A DNA stretch of 64,000 bases. It comes from Clostridiales bacterium (GTDB lineage Bacteria > Bacillota > Clostridia > Christensenellales > Aristaeellaceae). Location of the stretch: positions 1 through 64,000 of the forward strand of contig SVGP01000005.1 of assembly GCA_015056255.1 (NCBI GenBank), written 5' to 3'. Numbering within the stretch: position 1 is the first letter of the stretch; every line of letters starts with the position of its first letter. This document shows, piece after piece, positions 41,190 through 49,152 of the stretch. A program made the position numbers and the translations under genes. Below the pieces are notes generated by a model that was not told the DNA's origin, searched no databases, and was given only the letters and a program-made list of their open reading frames with translations.

Positions 41190-41338
41190 TTTGTAAAAAT
41201 CTTCCTTTCCCTTCACCCGTGTTTAAGGCATGCATAAGACCCGCGCGAAATTGATACGCACAGGTCTTGATTTTGTCGGATTTTGTCCGAAAGCGCGCTT
41301 GTATTTATAATAGGAACAGATCGCTTCAGACTGACCGC

Positions 41339-41367
41339 ATGATAGCACGTTAATTGTTAACTGTCTA
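41339..41367 (-). promoter_or_regulatory. Promoter of the Mrp operon with central palindrome
   Basis: Minus strand TAGACA (41367-41362), 17 bases, TATCAT (41344-41339). The spacer carries GTTAA-CAA-TTAAC (41349-41361), a 13-bp palindrome well placed for a repressor. The leader is about 140 nt and contains an imperfect hairpin around 41234-41266. Confidence 0.6.
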
Positions 41368-41399
41368 TCGCGTTTTATATATTTTTTGCCGTAATTTAG

Positions 41400-42059
41400 T
41401 TACATCAGCGTTTGTCCGTTGATGATCAGGGAGAAATCCGCGCCAAGCTTCTTCGCGGCCTTTCTCGAAAGCTGCATACGGCCTAAGAAAATTTCAAAAT
41501 AATCCGCGACGGAGGAAATCTGATCGTCGATGGTCAGATGAAGCGTGATTCTGTTCTCCTCTTTATTGATTTCAAGCCTCGACGTAGTCACAGCGTAGTT
41601 CACGCGGTCATGGATATCGAAGTCATTAATATCTCCTCTCACGCGGGATCTGCGAACGTCGGTCTTGTCCGCCAAAATAAGCGCCGCAGCCACTTCGTTT
41701 ACGGGATAGGCGGTGGATTCGTCGTGGTTTCCAATGGCGGTTACGACAATCGCCGTTTCCTTTGGTGACATACCGATTTTATCCAGAATTCGAAACGTCA
41801 TCATGGCGCCCGACTGCGCGTGATCCACCCGGTTTACAACGTTTCCAATGTCGTGCATATAGCCTGCAATCCAACCCAGTTCCTGCGTGCGCTCATCTGC
41901 GCCAAACGCGGTTAAGAGCCTTTTGGCTTCCTCCGCAACCTTGATCACGTGCGCAAAGCTGTGCTCGGTGTAGCCCATAGCCTTCAGGCTCTCGTCCGCA
42001 CAGGCAATGTATACGCTTATGTCTTCATTCTGACGAATCATTTCCGGCGTAATTTTCAT
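41400..42059 (-). CDS. HD-domain metal-dependent phosphohydrolase
   Basis: A 219-residue HD-superfamily protein. EHSFAHVIKVAEEAKRLL supplies the first His, GYMHDIGNV the His-Asp pair, and NHDES a further metal ligand. A C-terminal beta-rich extension (TTSRLEINKEENRITLHLTI) is unusual for short HD proteins. Substrate candidates are nucleotides or cyclic dinucleotides; none can be chosen from sequence. CGAGGTGA precedes ATG 42059, and it has its own consensus promoter. It is upstream of, but separated from, the Mrp operon promoter. Confidence 0.8.
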   Translation of the reverse strand: MKITPEMIRQNEDISVYIACADESLKAMGYTEHSFAHVIKVAEEAKRLLTAFGADERTQELGWIAGYMHDIGNVVNRVDHAQSGAMMTFRILDKIGMSPKETAIVVTAIGNHDESTAYPVNEVAAALILADKTDVRRSRVRGDINDFDIHDRVNYAVTTSRLEINKEENRITLHLTIDDQISSVADYFEIFLGRMQLSRKAAKKLGADFSLIINGQTLM

Positions 42060-42134
42060 TTTAATTCACCTCGTTTACAGCTGGCAATTGCTTTTATTTA
42101 CAAAACATTCAAATTATTTGTCCTTCCATATGGC

Positions 42135-42163
42135 ATTATACAAAAAATTGTGTTATGATACAA
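42135..42163 (-). promoter_or_regulatory. Promoter of the HD-domain gene
   Basis: Minus strand TTGTAT (42163-42158), 17 bases, TATAAT (42140-42135). It overlaps the divergent promoter of the ThuA gene. Confidence 0.7.
42151..42159 (+). promoter_or_regulatory. Extended -10 promoter of the ThuA operon
   Basis: TGTTATGAT (TG-N-TATGAT) about 42 bp before ATG 42202; no good -35. It lies inside the divergent promoter, so the two polymerases compete for the same site. Confidence 0.5.
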
Positions 42164-42201
42164 GATAGGGAAAAAGAATCATATTGAAGGAGACGACGAA
42201 T

Positions 42202-42924
42202 ATGAAAACTGCATGGATTTTTCAGGGCGGTTGGGACGGCCACGAGCCGCAGCTCACCAGCAAGCGCTTTAAGGCAATGCTCGAAAAACACGGATATGAC
42301 TGCACCATCTTCGACACCCTCGATCCCCTGGGCGATCTTGATGCGCTTATGAAGATCGACCTGATCGTCGCCTGCTGGACGATGGGCGAAATCAAACGCG
42401 AATACACATTAAACGTCGCCAAGGCCGTAGGCGCAGGCGTGGGCCTTGCCGGCTGCCACGGCGGCATGTGCGACAGCTTCCGTCAGGATACCGAATGGCA
42501 GTTCATCACCGGCGGTCAGTGGGTGAGCCACCCCGGCGGAGACGGCATCAGGTATACCGTAAACATCTGTCACGGCTCCTCCCCCATCACCGAAGGCCTT
42601 TCGGATTTTGAGGTCGAGTCCGAGCACTATTATCTGCACATCGACCCCGCAATCGAGGTGCTGGCCACCACCCGCTTCCCCAGCGTTTCCTATTATCACA
42701 TCTCCAATAAGCCCGTCGACATGCCCGTTGCATGGACCAAGTTCTGGGGCAACGGCCGCGTGTTTTATACCTCTTTAGGCCATCACGACGACGTATTTGA
42801 CAAGTCCCCGAACGCCCACATTCTGATGGAGCGCGGCCTCGTTTGGGCGGGCGAAGGCAAGGAATACGCTGTGAAAAACGGCCTTACCACCGAAAGATTT
42901 GAAAACAACGCAAAGATGTACTAA
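42202..42924 (+). CDS. ThuA-domain protein
   Basis: A 240-residue class I glutamine amidotransferase-like protein of the ThuA (trehalose utilisation) group. KTAWIFQGGWDGHEPQLTSK at the start, GLAGCHGGMCDSF, GGQWVSHPGG and HYYLHIDPAIEVLATT are typical. Its C-terminal GRVFYTSLGHHDDVF is the family hallmark. Enzymatic activity is poorly defined; many members are encoded beside Gfo/Idh/MocA oxidoreductases in sugar loci, as here (19-bp gap). The start is ATG 42202 with AAGGAG upstream, not the TTG 18 bases earlier. Confidence 0.88.
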   Translation: MKTAWIFQGGWDGHEPQLTSKRFKAMLEKHGYDCTIFDTLDPLGDLDALMKIDLIVACWTMGEIKREYTLNVAKAVGAGVGLAGCHGGMCDSFRQDTEWQFITGGQWVSHPGGDGIRYTVNICHGSSPITEGLSDFEVESEHYYLHIDPAIEVLATTRFPSVSYYHISNKPVDMPVAWTKFWGNGRVFYTSLGHHDDVFDKSPNAHILMERGLVWAGEGKEYAVKNGLTTERFENNAKMY

Positions 42925-42943
42925 GATTTCGGAGGAAAAGAAT

Positions 42944-44053
42944 ATGAAAACCATGAAAGTCGCCATGATCGGCGTCGGCTGCATAAGCGGCATCTATCTT
43001 GACAATATCACCAAGGTCTTTAAGGACATCGAGCTTCTGGGCGTTTGCGATCTCGTTCGCGAAAGAGCCGAAAAGGCGCAGAAGGACTATAACGTTCCCA
43101 AAATCTATGAAACTATGCACGACGCCTTTGACGATCCCGAGGTGGAAATCGTTTTGAACTTAACCCGCCCCTACGAGCATTTTGAGGTTACCAAAGCGGC
43201 TCTTTTAAAGGGCAAGCACGTTTACAGCGAAAAGCCCCTGGGCGCAAGCCTTGAAGAGGGCAAAGAGCTTGTAAAAATTGCTGAGGAGAAAGGTCTGTAT
43301 CTGGGCGGCGCACCCGACACGTTCTTAGGCGCGGGCATCCAGACCTGCCGCCGCTTAATCGACGACGGCTTCATTGGAACGCCTGTTGGCAGCGCGTGCT
43401 TTATGATCTGCCGCGGCCACGAGTCCTGGCATCCCGATCCCGATTTCTACTATCAGTACGGCGGCGGCCCGATGTTCGACATGGGCCCGTACTACTTAAC
43501 CGCGATGATCAACTTAATGGGCGGCATTGATTCCGTCATGAGCGCAAGCAAAAAATCCTTTGAAAAGCGCATGATTACGTCCCAGCCCTTCGCAGGCGCC
43601 GAAATCGACGTAAACGTGAACACCTACGTCTCCGGCACCGTGAAATACGCCTCCGGCGCCATCGGAACCATCTTTACAACCTTCGACGCCTATTATCCTT
43701 ATCAGGCGAGATTCGAAATCTACGGAAGCGAAGGAACGCTGTTTGTGCCAGACCCCAACACCTTCTCCGGCCCCATCAAGCTTTTCCGCCCTGAGGACGG
43801 CGAGGTAAGAGAAATTCCGATCATGTACGACTACAGTGAAAACAGCCGCGCCCTCGGTCTTAACGACATGGCCGTCGCCATCCGGGAAGGCCGTCCCGCC
43901 AGATGCGACTGGCAGCAGACTTTCCACGTCTTGGACGCCATGACCGGCTTTGAAAGAAGCGCGCAATCCGGCCAGTGGATCAAAATGTCCACCGAATACA
44001 CGCGCCGCCCCGCCATGAAAAAAGCCACGGTAAAAGGCGTAATCGAGGACTAA
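42944..44053 (+). CDS. Gfo/Idh/MocA family oxidoreductase
   Basis: A 369-residue NAD(P)-dependent sugar oxidoreductase. The Rossmann fold has KVAMIGVGCISGIYLDNI, then LNLTRPYEHFEVTKAALLKG and the EKPLG motif with the catalytic Lys. The C-terminal domain has GGPMFDMGPYYLTAMINLMG with conserved Asp and Tyr. It probably oxidises or epimerises a cyclic sugar or inositol. ATG 42944 is decided by GGAGG 10 bases upstream. It is paired with ThuA in one transcript. Confidence 0.9.
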   Translation: MKTMKVAMIGVGCISGIYLDNITKVFKDIELLGVCDLVRERAEKAQKDYNVPKIYETMHDAFDDPEVEIVLNLTRPYEHFEVTKAALLKGKHVYSEKPLGASLEEGKELVKIAEEKGLYLGGAPDTFLGAGIQTCRRLIDDGFIGTPVGSACFMICRGHESWHPDPDFYYQYGGGPMFDMGPYYLTAMINLMGGIDSVMSASKKSFEKRMITSQPFAGAEIDVNVNTYVSGTVKYASGAIGTIFTTFDAYYPYQARFEIYGSEGTLFVPDPNTFSGPIKLFRPEDGEVREIPIMYDYSENSRALGLNDMAVAIREGRPARCDWQQTFHVLDAMTGFERSAQSGQWIKMSTEYTRRPAMKKATVKGVIED

Positions 44054-44141
44054 GCATCGAAAAAATGCCGCCTCGTCCCCGCAAATTCATTCGGGGCCAT
44101 TTCAATTTACCCATCACAACCACCACACAAGGAGAATACCT

Positions 44142-44552
44142 ATGGCCGTACTCGCCGTATTGCATAAGCACATCATTGAAGAAATCACCATCCGCAACGA
44201 GACCATGGAGCCGGGTCATGCGCCCTTCCAGCTGAAGCCTGAAATCCGCTTTCAGGTGTTTCCACAGAAGGAAAAGCAGCCCATCACAACCCAGATGTCC
44301 GTTGAAATCGGCTCAATGGACGATAACACCCCCTTATACATCAAGCTCCGTCTGCGCGGTATTTTCCTTCCGACCAATCAGCCTCAGGAAAATACCCCTG
44401 CCGACCCCAAGGAGTTTCACAAGCAGGCGTTCGGACAGCTGTTCGGCGTAGCGCGCACCATCATCGCATCCACTACGCTCATCGGCGGCATGACTCCCAT
44501 CAACCTTCCGCCCATCAACCCCGACAGTCTGAACATCCAGAAAAGTACCTGA
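44142..44552 (+). CDS. SecB-fold protein of unknown role
   Basis: A 136-residue small protein. Its pattern matches the SecB chaperone fold: an antiparallel sheet (IRFQVFP, TTQMSVEIGSM, LYIKLRLRGIFLP), a long helix (HKQAFGQLFGVARTIIASTT), and the terminal LPPINPDSLN that mirrors the LPPxNFDALY end of SecB. Firmicutes usually lack classical SecB but have SecB-like proteins such as DUF1149. It could be a chaperone for an exported partner or have lost that role. AAGGAG precedes ATG 44142. It lies 14 bp before the MFS gene, after an intercistronic hairpin (44077-44096). Confidence 0.6.
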   Translation: MAVLAVLHKHIIEEITIRNETMEPGHAPFQLKPEIRFQVFPQKEKQPITTQMSVEIGSMDDNTPLYIKLRLRGIFLPTNQPQENTPADPKEFHKQAFGQLFGVARTIIASTTLIGGMTPINLPPINPDSLNIQKST

Positions 44553-44566
44553 GGAGGCGAAACGCT

Positions 44567-46087
44567 TTGCAGACACTGAAGAAATTCACGAAAAAAGAAA
44601 AAAGTTGGATCATGTACGACTGGGCCAACTCCATCTACGCAACCAACATCATGGCCGCCATCTATCCCACCATCTTCGCCTCCGCCTTTGAAGGCGGAGA
44701 CATTATCTGGGGCTGGGGCACGTCCGTCGCCACGTTCTTAGTCGCAATCCTCGCGCCGTTCTTAGGCGCAATCGCCGATCACAAGGGCATGAAGAAAAAG
44801 CTGTTCACGGCCTTTGCTTTAATCGGCATTCTCTTTACGCCCCTCATGGCGTTTTTCGGAAACCTGAAACTGTGTATGATCGGCTACGTCGTTTCGCGCC
44901 TGGGTTTTTCCGGCTCATGCCTTTTCTACGATTCGTTCCTAACGGACGTAACCACCGATGACCGCATGGACCGCGTGTCCTCCTGGGGCTATGCCGCGGG
45001 TTACATCGGCGGAAGCACCATTCCCTTCGTCATCTCTATCGGTATGCTGCTGCTTTTCGACTACAGCCATTTTGCGCAGGTGTTCTCCGTTCTGATCGTC
45101 AGCGCCTGGTGGCTCGTTTTCTCCATTCCCTTCCTTAAAAATGTAAAACAGGAGCATTACATCGAGGAAAAGGGCGCGTTCAACCCCGTTCAGATCGTCA
45201 AAAACGTTATCGGCACCTTTAAGGAAATTTGCTCGCACAAGGCGATTCTGTTCTTCATCATCGCCTATTTCTTCTATATCGACGGCGTTGATACGGTTAT
45301 TTCCATCTCCACCGCCTACGGCGCGACGCTGGGTCTGGGCACCACCGGCATGATTCTCGCCCTTCTCGTTACCCAGATTGTCGCCGTTCCCTGCTCCATC
45401 ATCTTTGCACGCCTGTCCGAAAAATTCTCCGCGCGAAAGGCCCTTATGAGCGCAGTCGCCGTTTACATCGTCATCTGCGTTGTCGGCTTCATCATGGGCT
45501 ATACGGTCGAGCCTGATCAGGCGGCTTATGTGAATATGCTGAAAGCAGGCGCCGCCCCCTACGAAACGCGCGTAAACGAAGCGGAAGCGGGTGCGTACGA
45601 CGCCTTTTTGAAGGAAGCGGAAGAAGCATTCAAGGGCGAAAACGCTTCCGAAGCCTTTGAAAGCGTCAAAGTCTTTGCATCCGAAGAGCACGCCGATCTC
45701 GAAACCGAATTCAAAGCGGCTGTTCTTTCCCACGTAAACACCAATCAAACAGTCGTGGACGAATTCAAAGCCTCTCTCTCCTTCTCCACCATCCTCTTCT
45801 GGGCGATGGCCTGCCTGGTCGGAACCGTGCAGGGCGGCATTCAGGCCGTGTCCCGTTCCTACTTTGGAAAGCTTATTCCCAAGGAGAGAAGCAACGAATT
45901 CTTCGGCTTCTTTGATATCTTCGGAAAGTTCTCCTGCGTCATCGGCCCCGCGCTGTACGCTCTGATTGCCAGCGCAACCGGCTACAGCTGCTATGGCGTT
46001 TTAGTGCTGATCGTCCTGTTCGGTCTCGGTCTTGCAACCCTGATCCTCGCAAGAAAGCATTTGGACAGCGCCGCTCAGGCAAAATAA
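44567..46087 (+). CDS. MFS transporter, UMF1/Atg22-like
   Basis: A 506-residue major facilitator with about 12 helices. KSWIMYDWANSIYATNIMAAIYP at the N terminus and VQGGIQAVSRSYFGKLIPKE near helix 11 define the UMF1 family related to vacuolar Atg22 effluxers. A soluble, acidic, helical insert of about 90 residues (roughly 305-395, for example EAEAGAYDAFLKEAEEAF) separates two membrane blocks. The substrate is unknown; amino acids or sugars are possible. The start is TTG 44567, with GAGGAGG 9 bases upstream overlapping the previous stop. Confidence 0.85.
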   Translation: MQTLKKFTKKEKSWIMYDWANSIYATNIMAAIYPTIFASAFEGGDIIWGWGTSVATFLVAILAPFLGAIADHKGMKKKLFTAFALIGILFTPLMAFFGNLKLCMIGYVVSRLGFSGSCLFYDSFLTDVTTDDRMDRVSSWGYAAGYIGGSTIPFVISIGMLLLFDYSHFAQVFSVLIVSAWWLVFSIPFLKNVKQEHYIEEKGAFNPVQIVKNVIGTFKEICSHKAILFFIIAYFFYIDGVDTVISISTAYGATLGLGTTGMILALLVTQIVAVPCSIIFARLSEKFSARKALMSAVAVYIVICVVGFIMGYTVEPDQAAYVNMLKAGAAPYETRVNEAEAGAYDAFLKEAEEAFKGENASEAFESVKVFASEEHADLETEFKAAVLSHVNTNQTVVDEFKASLSFSTILFWAMACLVGTVQGGIQAVSRSYFGKLIPKERSNEFFGFFDIFGKFSCVIGPALYALIASATGYSCYGVLVLIVLFGLGLATLILARKHLDSAAQAK

Positions 46088-46152
46088 CCCCCTTATCAAT
46101 CACTGTCGGCTTTACACTAACAAGGTACTATACAAGCCAAAGGAGCAGCATT

Positions 46153-47457
46153 ATGGAAAGCAATACGCGCATTCTGGCACAGGAAATACAAAACAATTAT
46201 GTCGAAATCCTGAAAAGCGAACTGGTGCTTGCACTGGGCTGTACCGAGCCCATCGCCATTGCCTATGCATCCGCCACCGCCAGGGCGCTTCTGGGTGAAT
46301 TTCCGGACAGGATGTCCGTCAAATGCTCCGGCAATATCATCAAAAACGTAAAGGGTGTCATCGTTCCCCAGTCGGGAGGCCTCAAGGGCGTAAAGCCTGC
46401 GGCAATTCTGGGCGCAGTCGGCGGAAACGCCGATTTAAAGCTTGAGGTGCTCTCCGGAATCACAGAAGCAGACAAAGAAAAAACGCGCGCGCTTCTGGAA
46501 AAGGATTTTTGCGAAGTAAAGCTGATCGATAACGTCCCCAACTTACTGATCATTGTTGAAATGTTCAAAGGGGACGAGCATGCGCTCGTTGAAATCCGAA
46601 ACGCGCACACGAGCATTGTCCGTAAAGAAAAAAACGGCAAAACCATTTACCGCGATTTTTCCTGCTCCGAAAATATCAAAACCGAAAAGCCCGCCGGGAT
46701 CTATCTCAAAATGAGCCTTAAGGATATTTTCGCTTTCTGCCGCTATGCAGACCTTTCTGAGGTGCTTCCCGTTCTTAAGCAGCAGGAAAAATACAACGGC
46801 CAAATCGCGCTGGAAGGGCTCACGCATCCCTACGGCGATCAGGTGGGCGCAACGCTCATGCGCCATTTCGGAAAGGACGATGTGAAAATCCAGGCGCGCG
46901 CCATGGCGGCTGCCGGCAGCGACGCCAGAATGAGCGGCTGCGTCATGCCTGTCGTGATCAATTCCGGAAGCGGCAATCAGGGAATCACCGTGTGCATGCC
47001 CATCCTCATGTACGCAAAGCACTTAAACGTCAGTGATGACCTGAAATACCGCGCCCTTGCGCTTTCGAACCTCGTTTCCATCTACATCAAGCGCGACATG
47101 GGCAAATTAAGCGCTTTCTGCGGCGCGGTTTCCGCGGCCAGCGGCTGCGGCGCGGGCATCACGTTTATCTCCGGCGGAACGGATCACCAGATTGCGGGCA
47201 CCATCACAAACACGCTTGCCAATGTCGCAGGCATCGTCTGCGACGGCGCAAAGCCCTCCTGCGCTGCAAAAATCGCTTCCGCCGTCGACGCGGCCATTCT
47301 GGCGCACCACATGTCCATGGACGGAAACGTGTTTGGAAGCGGCGAAGGCATCGTTCATTCTTCCATCGAACGCACCATCGCCAACACCGCGCGCATGGGC
47401 CGAGACGGCATGCGCGACACCGATACGGAAATCTTGAATATCATGCTTGAAAATTAA
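46153..47457 (+). CDS. CyuA/UPF0597-type L-cysteine desulfidase-like enzyme
   Basis: A 434-residue protein related to iron-sulfur L-serine dehydratase alpha chains and the cysteine-catabolising CyuA/YhaM family. Candidate Fe-S Cys residues lie in LALGCTEPIAIAYA, SGCVMP, ASGCGAGI and GIVCDGAKPSC. IISGGTDHQ-like and NSGSGNQGITVCMPI stretches match the family. Predicted reaction: cysteine to pyruvate, ammonia and sulfide. AAAGGAG precedes ATG 46153, 65 bp after the MFS gene, which might import its substrate (inference). A short hairpin follows. Confidence 0.85.
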   Translation: MESNTRILAQEIQNNYVEILKSELVLALGCTEPIAIAYASATARALLGEFPDRMSVKCSGNIIKNVKGVIVPQSGGLKGVKPAAILGAVGGNADLKLEVLSGITEADKEKTRALLEKDFCEVKLIDNVPNLLIIVEMFKGDEHALVEIRNAHTSIVRKEKNGKTIYRDFSCSENIKTEKPAGIYLKMSLKDIFAFCRYADLSEVLPVLKQQEKYNGQIALEGLTHPYGDQVGATLMRHFGKDDVKIQARAMAAAGSDARMSGCVMPVVINSGSGNQGITVCMPILMYAKHLNVSDDLKYRALALSNLVSIYIKRDMGKLSAFCGAVSAASGCGAGITFISGGTDHQIAGTITNTLANVAGIVCDGAKPSCAAKIASAVDAAILAHHMSMDGNVFGSGEGIVHSSIERTIANTARMGRDGMRDTDTEILNIMLEN

Positions 47458-47462
47458 TTTTA

Positions 47463-47490
47463 AAGCGTTTCCAAACTTACGGAAACGCTT
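47463..47490 (+). terminator. Short hairpin after cyuA-like gene
   Basis: A 10-bp stem (47463-47472 with 47481-47490), 8-base loop, then CTTTC. It is a weak terminator or read-through structure before the next gene. Confidence 0.55.
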
Positions 47491-47516
47491 CTTTCATCAA
47501 ACCAAGGAGGCGGATT

Positions 47517-49085
47517 ATGAAAATCACATCCATTCTGGCGACGCCCAACGAAATCATCTTCTCCTTCGACTTTGTTTCCTCCCCTGTAACCATCCGCGAA
47601 TATCAGCCGCTTGTTCACGCTGAATGCGCGCTTTTGTCTGAGCACGAGGTCAAGGGAAACGAAAATACCGCCGTCATCCCGCGCTTTATGGGAAAGCACG
47701 ACCGTCTGTACAGCCGCTTTGAAGTTTACGCCGGCAATGACCGCATACCCGGCACGCAGTTTGTGACCGATTTTGATCCTTCCATTCCCGAAAATAAGTC
47801 TGATTACCCCGTCCTGTCCACCAAAAAGACGCTGCACGGAACAGAAGAGGATATCGTTGCGCTCGGCATTAAGCAGCAGCCCATCAACATAAACCTTCCT
47901 AACCTCATGACCACGGTAAAAACTGATACCACCCTCGACTTTGAGCACGACGGAAAAACCTATTATTTCATTAAAGAAGCCGTTGAAAAGGTCGACATGC
48001 AGATGGCAAAGTCCAAAAAGCTTGGTCTTGTCGTTACGATGATCCTTTTAAATTCGCCGCGCCTGTTCGGATCGACCGGCGAAAAGGCGCTCCTTGACAA
48101 GTGCCTGCATCCAGGCTTCGATTTTGAAAGCCCCGATGCGTTCATCAGCGCCTTCAACATGCGTACCCATGACGGTATGGGCTATTACCGCGCATTTGTG
48201 GAGTTTTTGTGCGACCGCTACACCAAACTCGATTCCGAGATGGGCTGCGTTGCCGGCGCAATCATTTCAAACGAGGTCAATTCCCAATACGTCTGGGGCA
48301 ACGCCGGCGAAATGGACGTGAACGACTACGTTGCGGAGTACAACGAGGCCATGCGCCAGGCGTGGCTTGCCGGTCAGAAGCATTCCAAATCCTTCCGCGT
48401 GTACGTGTCCCTCGACCAATACTGGCATAAAACCGCGCACAACGTGCGCTTTCCCAAACGCTATTATTCCGGCCGCGACATCATCGACGAATTAAGCCGC
48501 CTGCAGGGCGAAAAAGGCGAATTCCCGTGGTGCATCGCCTATCACCCCTATCCGGAAGATCTCCGCTGGCCCGATTTCTGGCACGACCGCGCCCCGGATT
48601 TCACCTTCTCAACGCCCAAAATCACATTTAAAAACATGGAGGTTCTGGAAGCCTACCTCTCCCAGCCCCGCATGCTTTACAGAAACGCGCCCCGCCGAAT
48701 CATCTTCTCCGAGCAGGGCTTCAATTCCCACTCCGGCGCGCTTCAGTCGCTGACTGAAAAAATGGCAGAGGCCGGATACGTGCTGGCCTACCTGAAGGCC
48801 AAAAACATGAAAACGGTCGACATGTTCATGCACCACGCCTACACCGACAACCCCCACGAATTCGGCCTGAACCTCGGTATCCGAAGATTTAATCCAAACG
48901 CCCCTCACCACGCAGGCGAAAAAAAGCCGATCTGGTATGCCGTTTACGACATGGATACCGAGCGTGAAAGCGAAAGAATCCAAAAAGCCCGCGCTTTCAT
49001 CGGCGAGGAGCTGTTTGACTACCTCTTAAATCCCCCGATTGAATATGGGGACAGGGATATGTCCAAGGACAATGAGTTCGGCTGA
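47517..49085 (+). CDS. DUF5722 TIM-barrel, glycosidase-like protein
   Basis: A 522-residue cytoplasmic protein (no signal peptide). An N-terminal beta domain of about 110 residues precedes a TIM barrel of the DUF5722 type. GAIISNEVNSQY (Glu253) and RIIFSEQGFNSH (Glu399) sit at the positions expected for acid/base and nucleophile of clan GH-A glycosidases, and AYHPYPEDLRWPDFW lines the cleft. The reaction is not established; the two-Glu pattern makes retaining glycosidase activity likely. AGGAGG precedes ATG 47517. A strong bidirectional terminator separates it from the convergent GH43 gene. Confidence 0.78.
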   Translation: MKITSILATPNEIIFSFDFVSSPVTIREYQPLVHAECALLSEHEVKGNENTAVIPRFMGKHDRLYSRFEVYAGNDRIPGTQFVTDFDPSIPENKSDYPVLSTKKTLHGTEEDIVALGIKQQPININLPNLMTTVKTDTTLDFEHDGKTYYFIKEAVEKVDMQMAKSKKLGLVVTMILLNSPRLFGSTGEKALLDKCLHPGFDFESPDAFISAFNMRTHDGMGYYRAFVEFLCDRYTKLDSEMGCVAGAIISNEVNSQYVWGNAGEMDVNDYVAEYNEAMRQAWLAGQKHSKSFRVYVSLDQYWHKTAHNVRFPKRYYSGRDIIDELSRLQGEKGEFPWCIAYHPYPEDLRWPDFWHDRAPDFTFSTPKITFKNMEVLEAYLSQPRMLYRNAPRRIIFSEQGFNSHSGALQSLTEKMAEAGYVLAYLKAKNMKTVDMFMHHAYTDNPHEFGLNLGIRRFNPNAPHHAGEKKPIWYAVYDMDTERESERIQKARAFIGEELFDYLLNPPIEYGDRDMSKDNEFG

Positions 49086-49104
49086 TCAGCATCCATCCAA
49101 GCAC

Positions 49105-49142
49105 GAAAACAGGCCTCTTACAATCAGAAGAGGCCTGTTTTC
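49105..49142. terminator. Bidirectional terminator
   Basis: A perfect 15-bp stem (49105-49119 with 49128-49142) with an 8-base loop, A-rich on the left and T-rich on the right, lies between convergent genes. Confidence 0.88.
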
Positions 49143-49152
49143 ATTTTACCTT

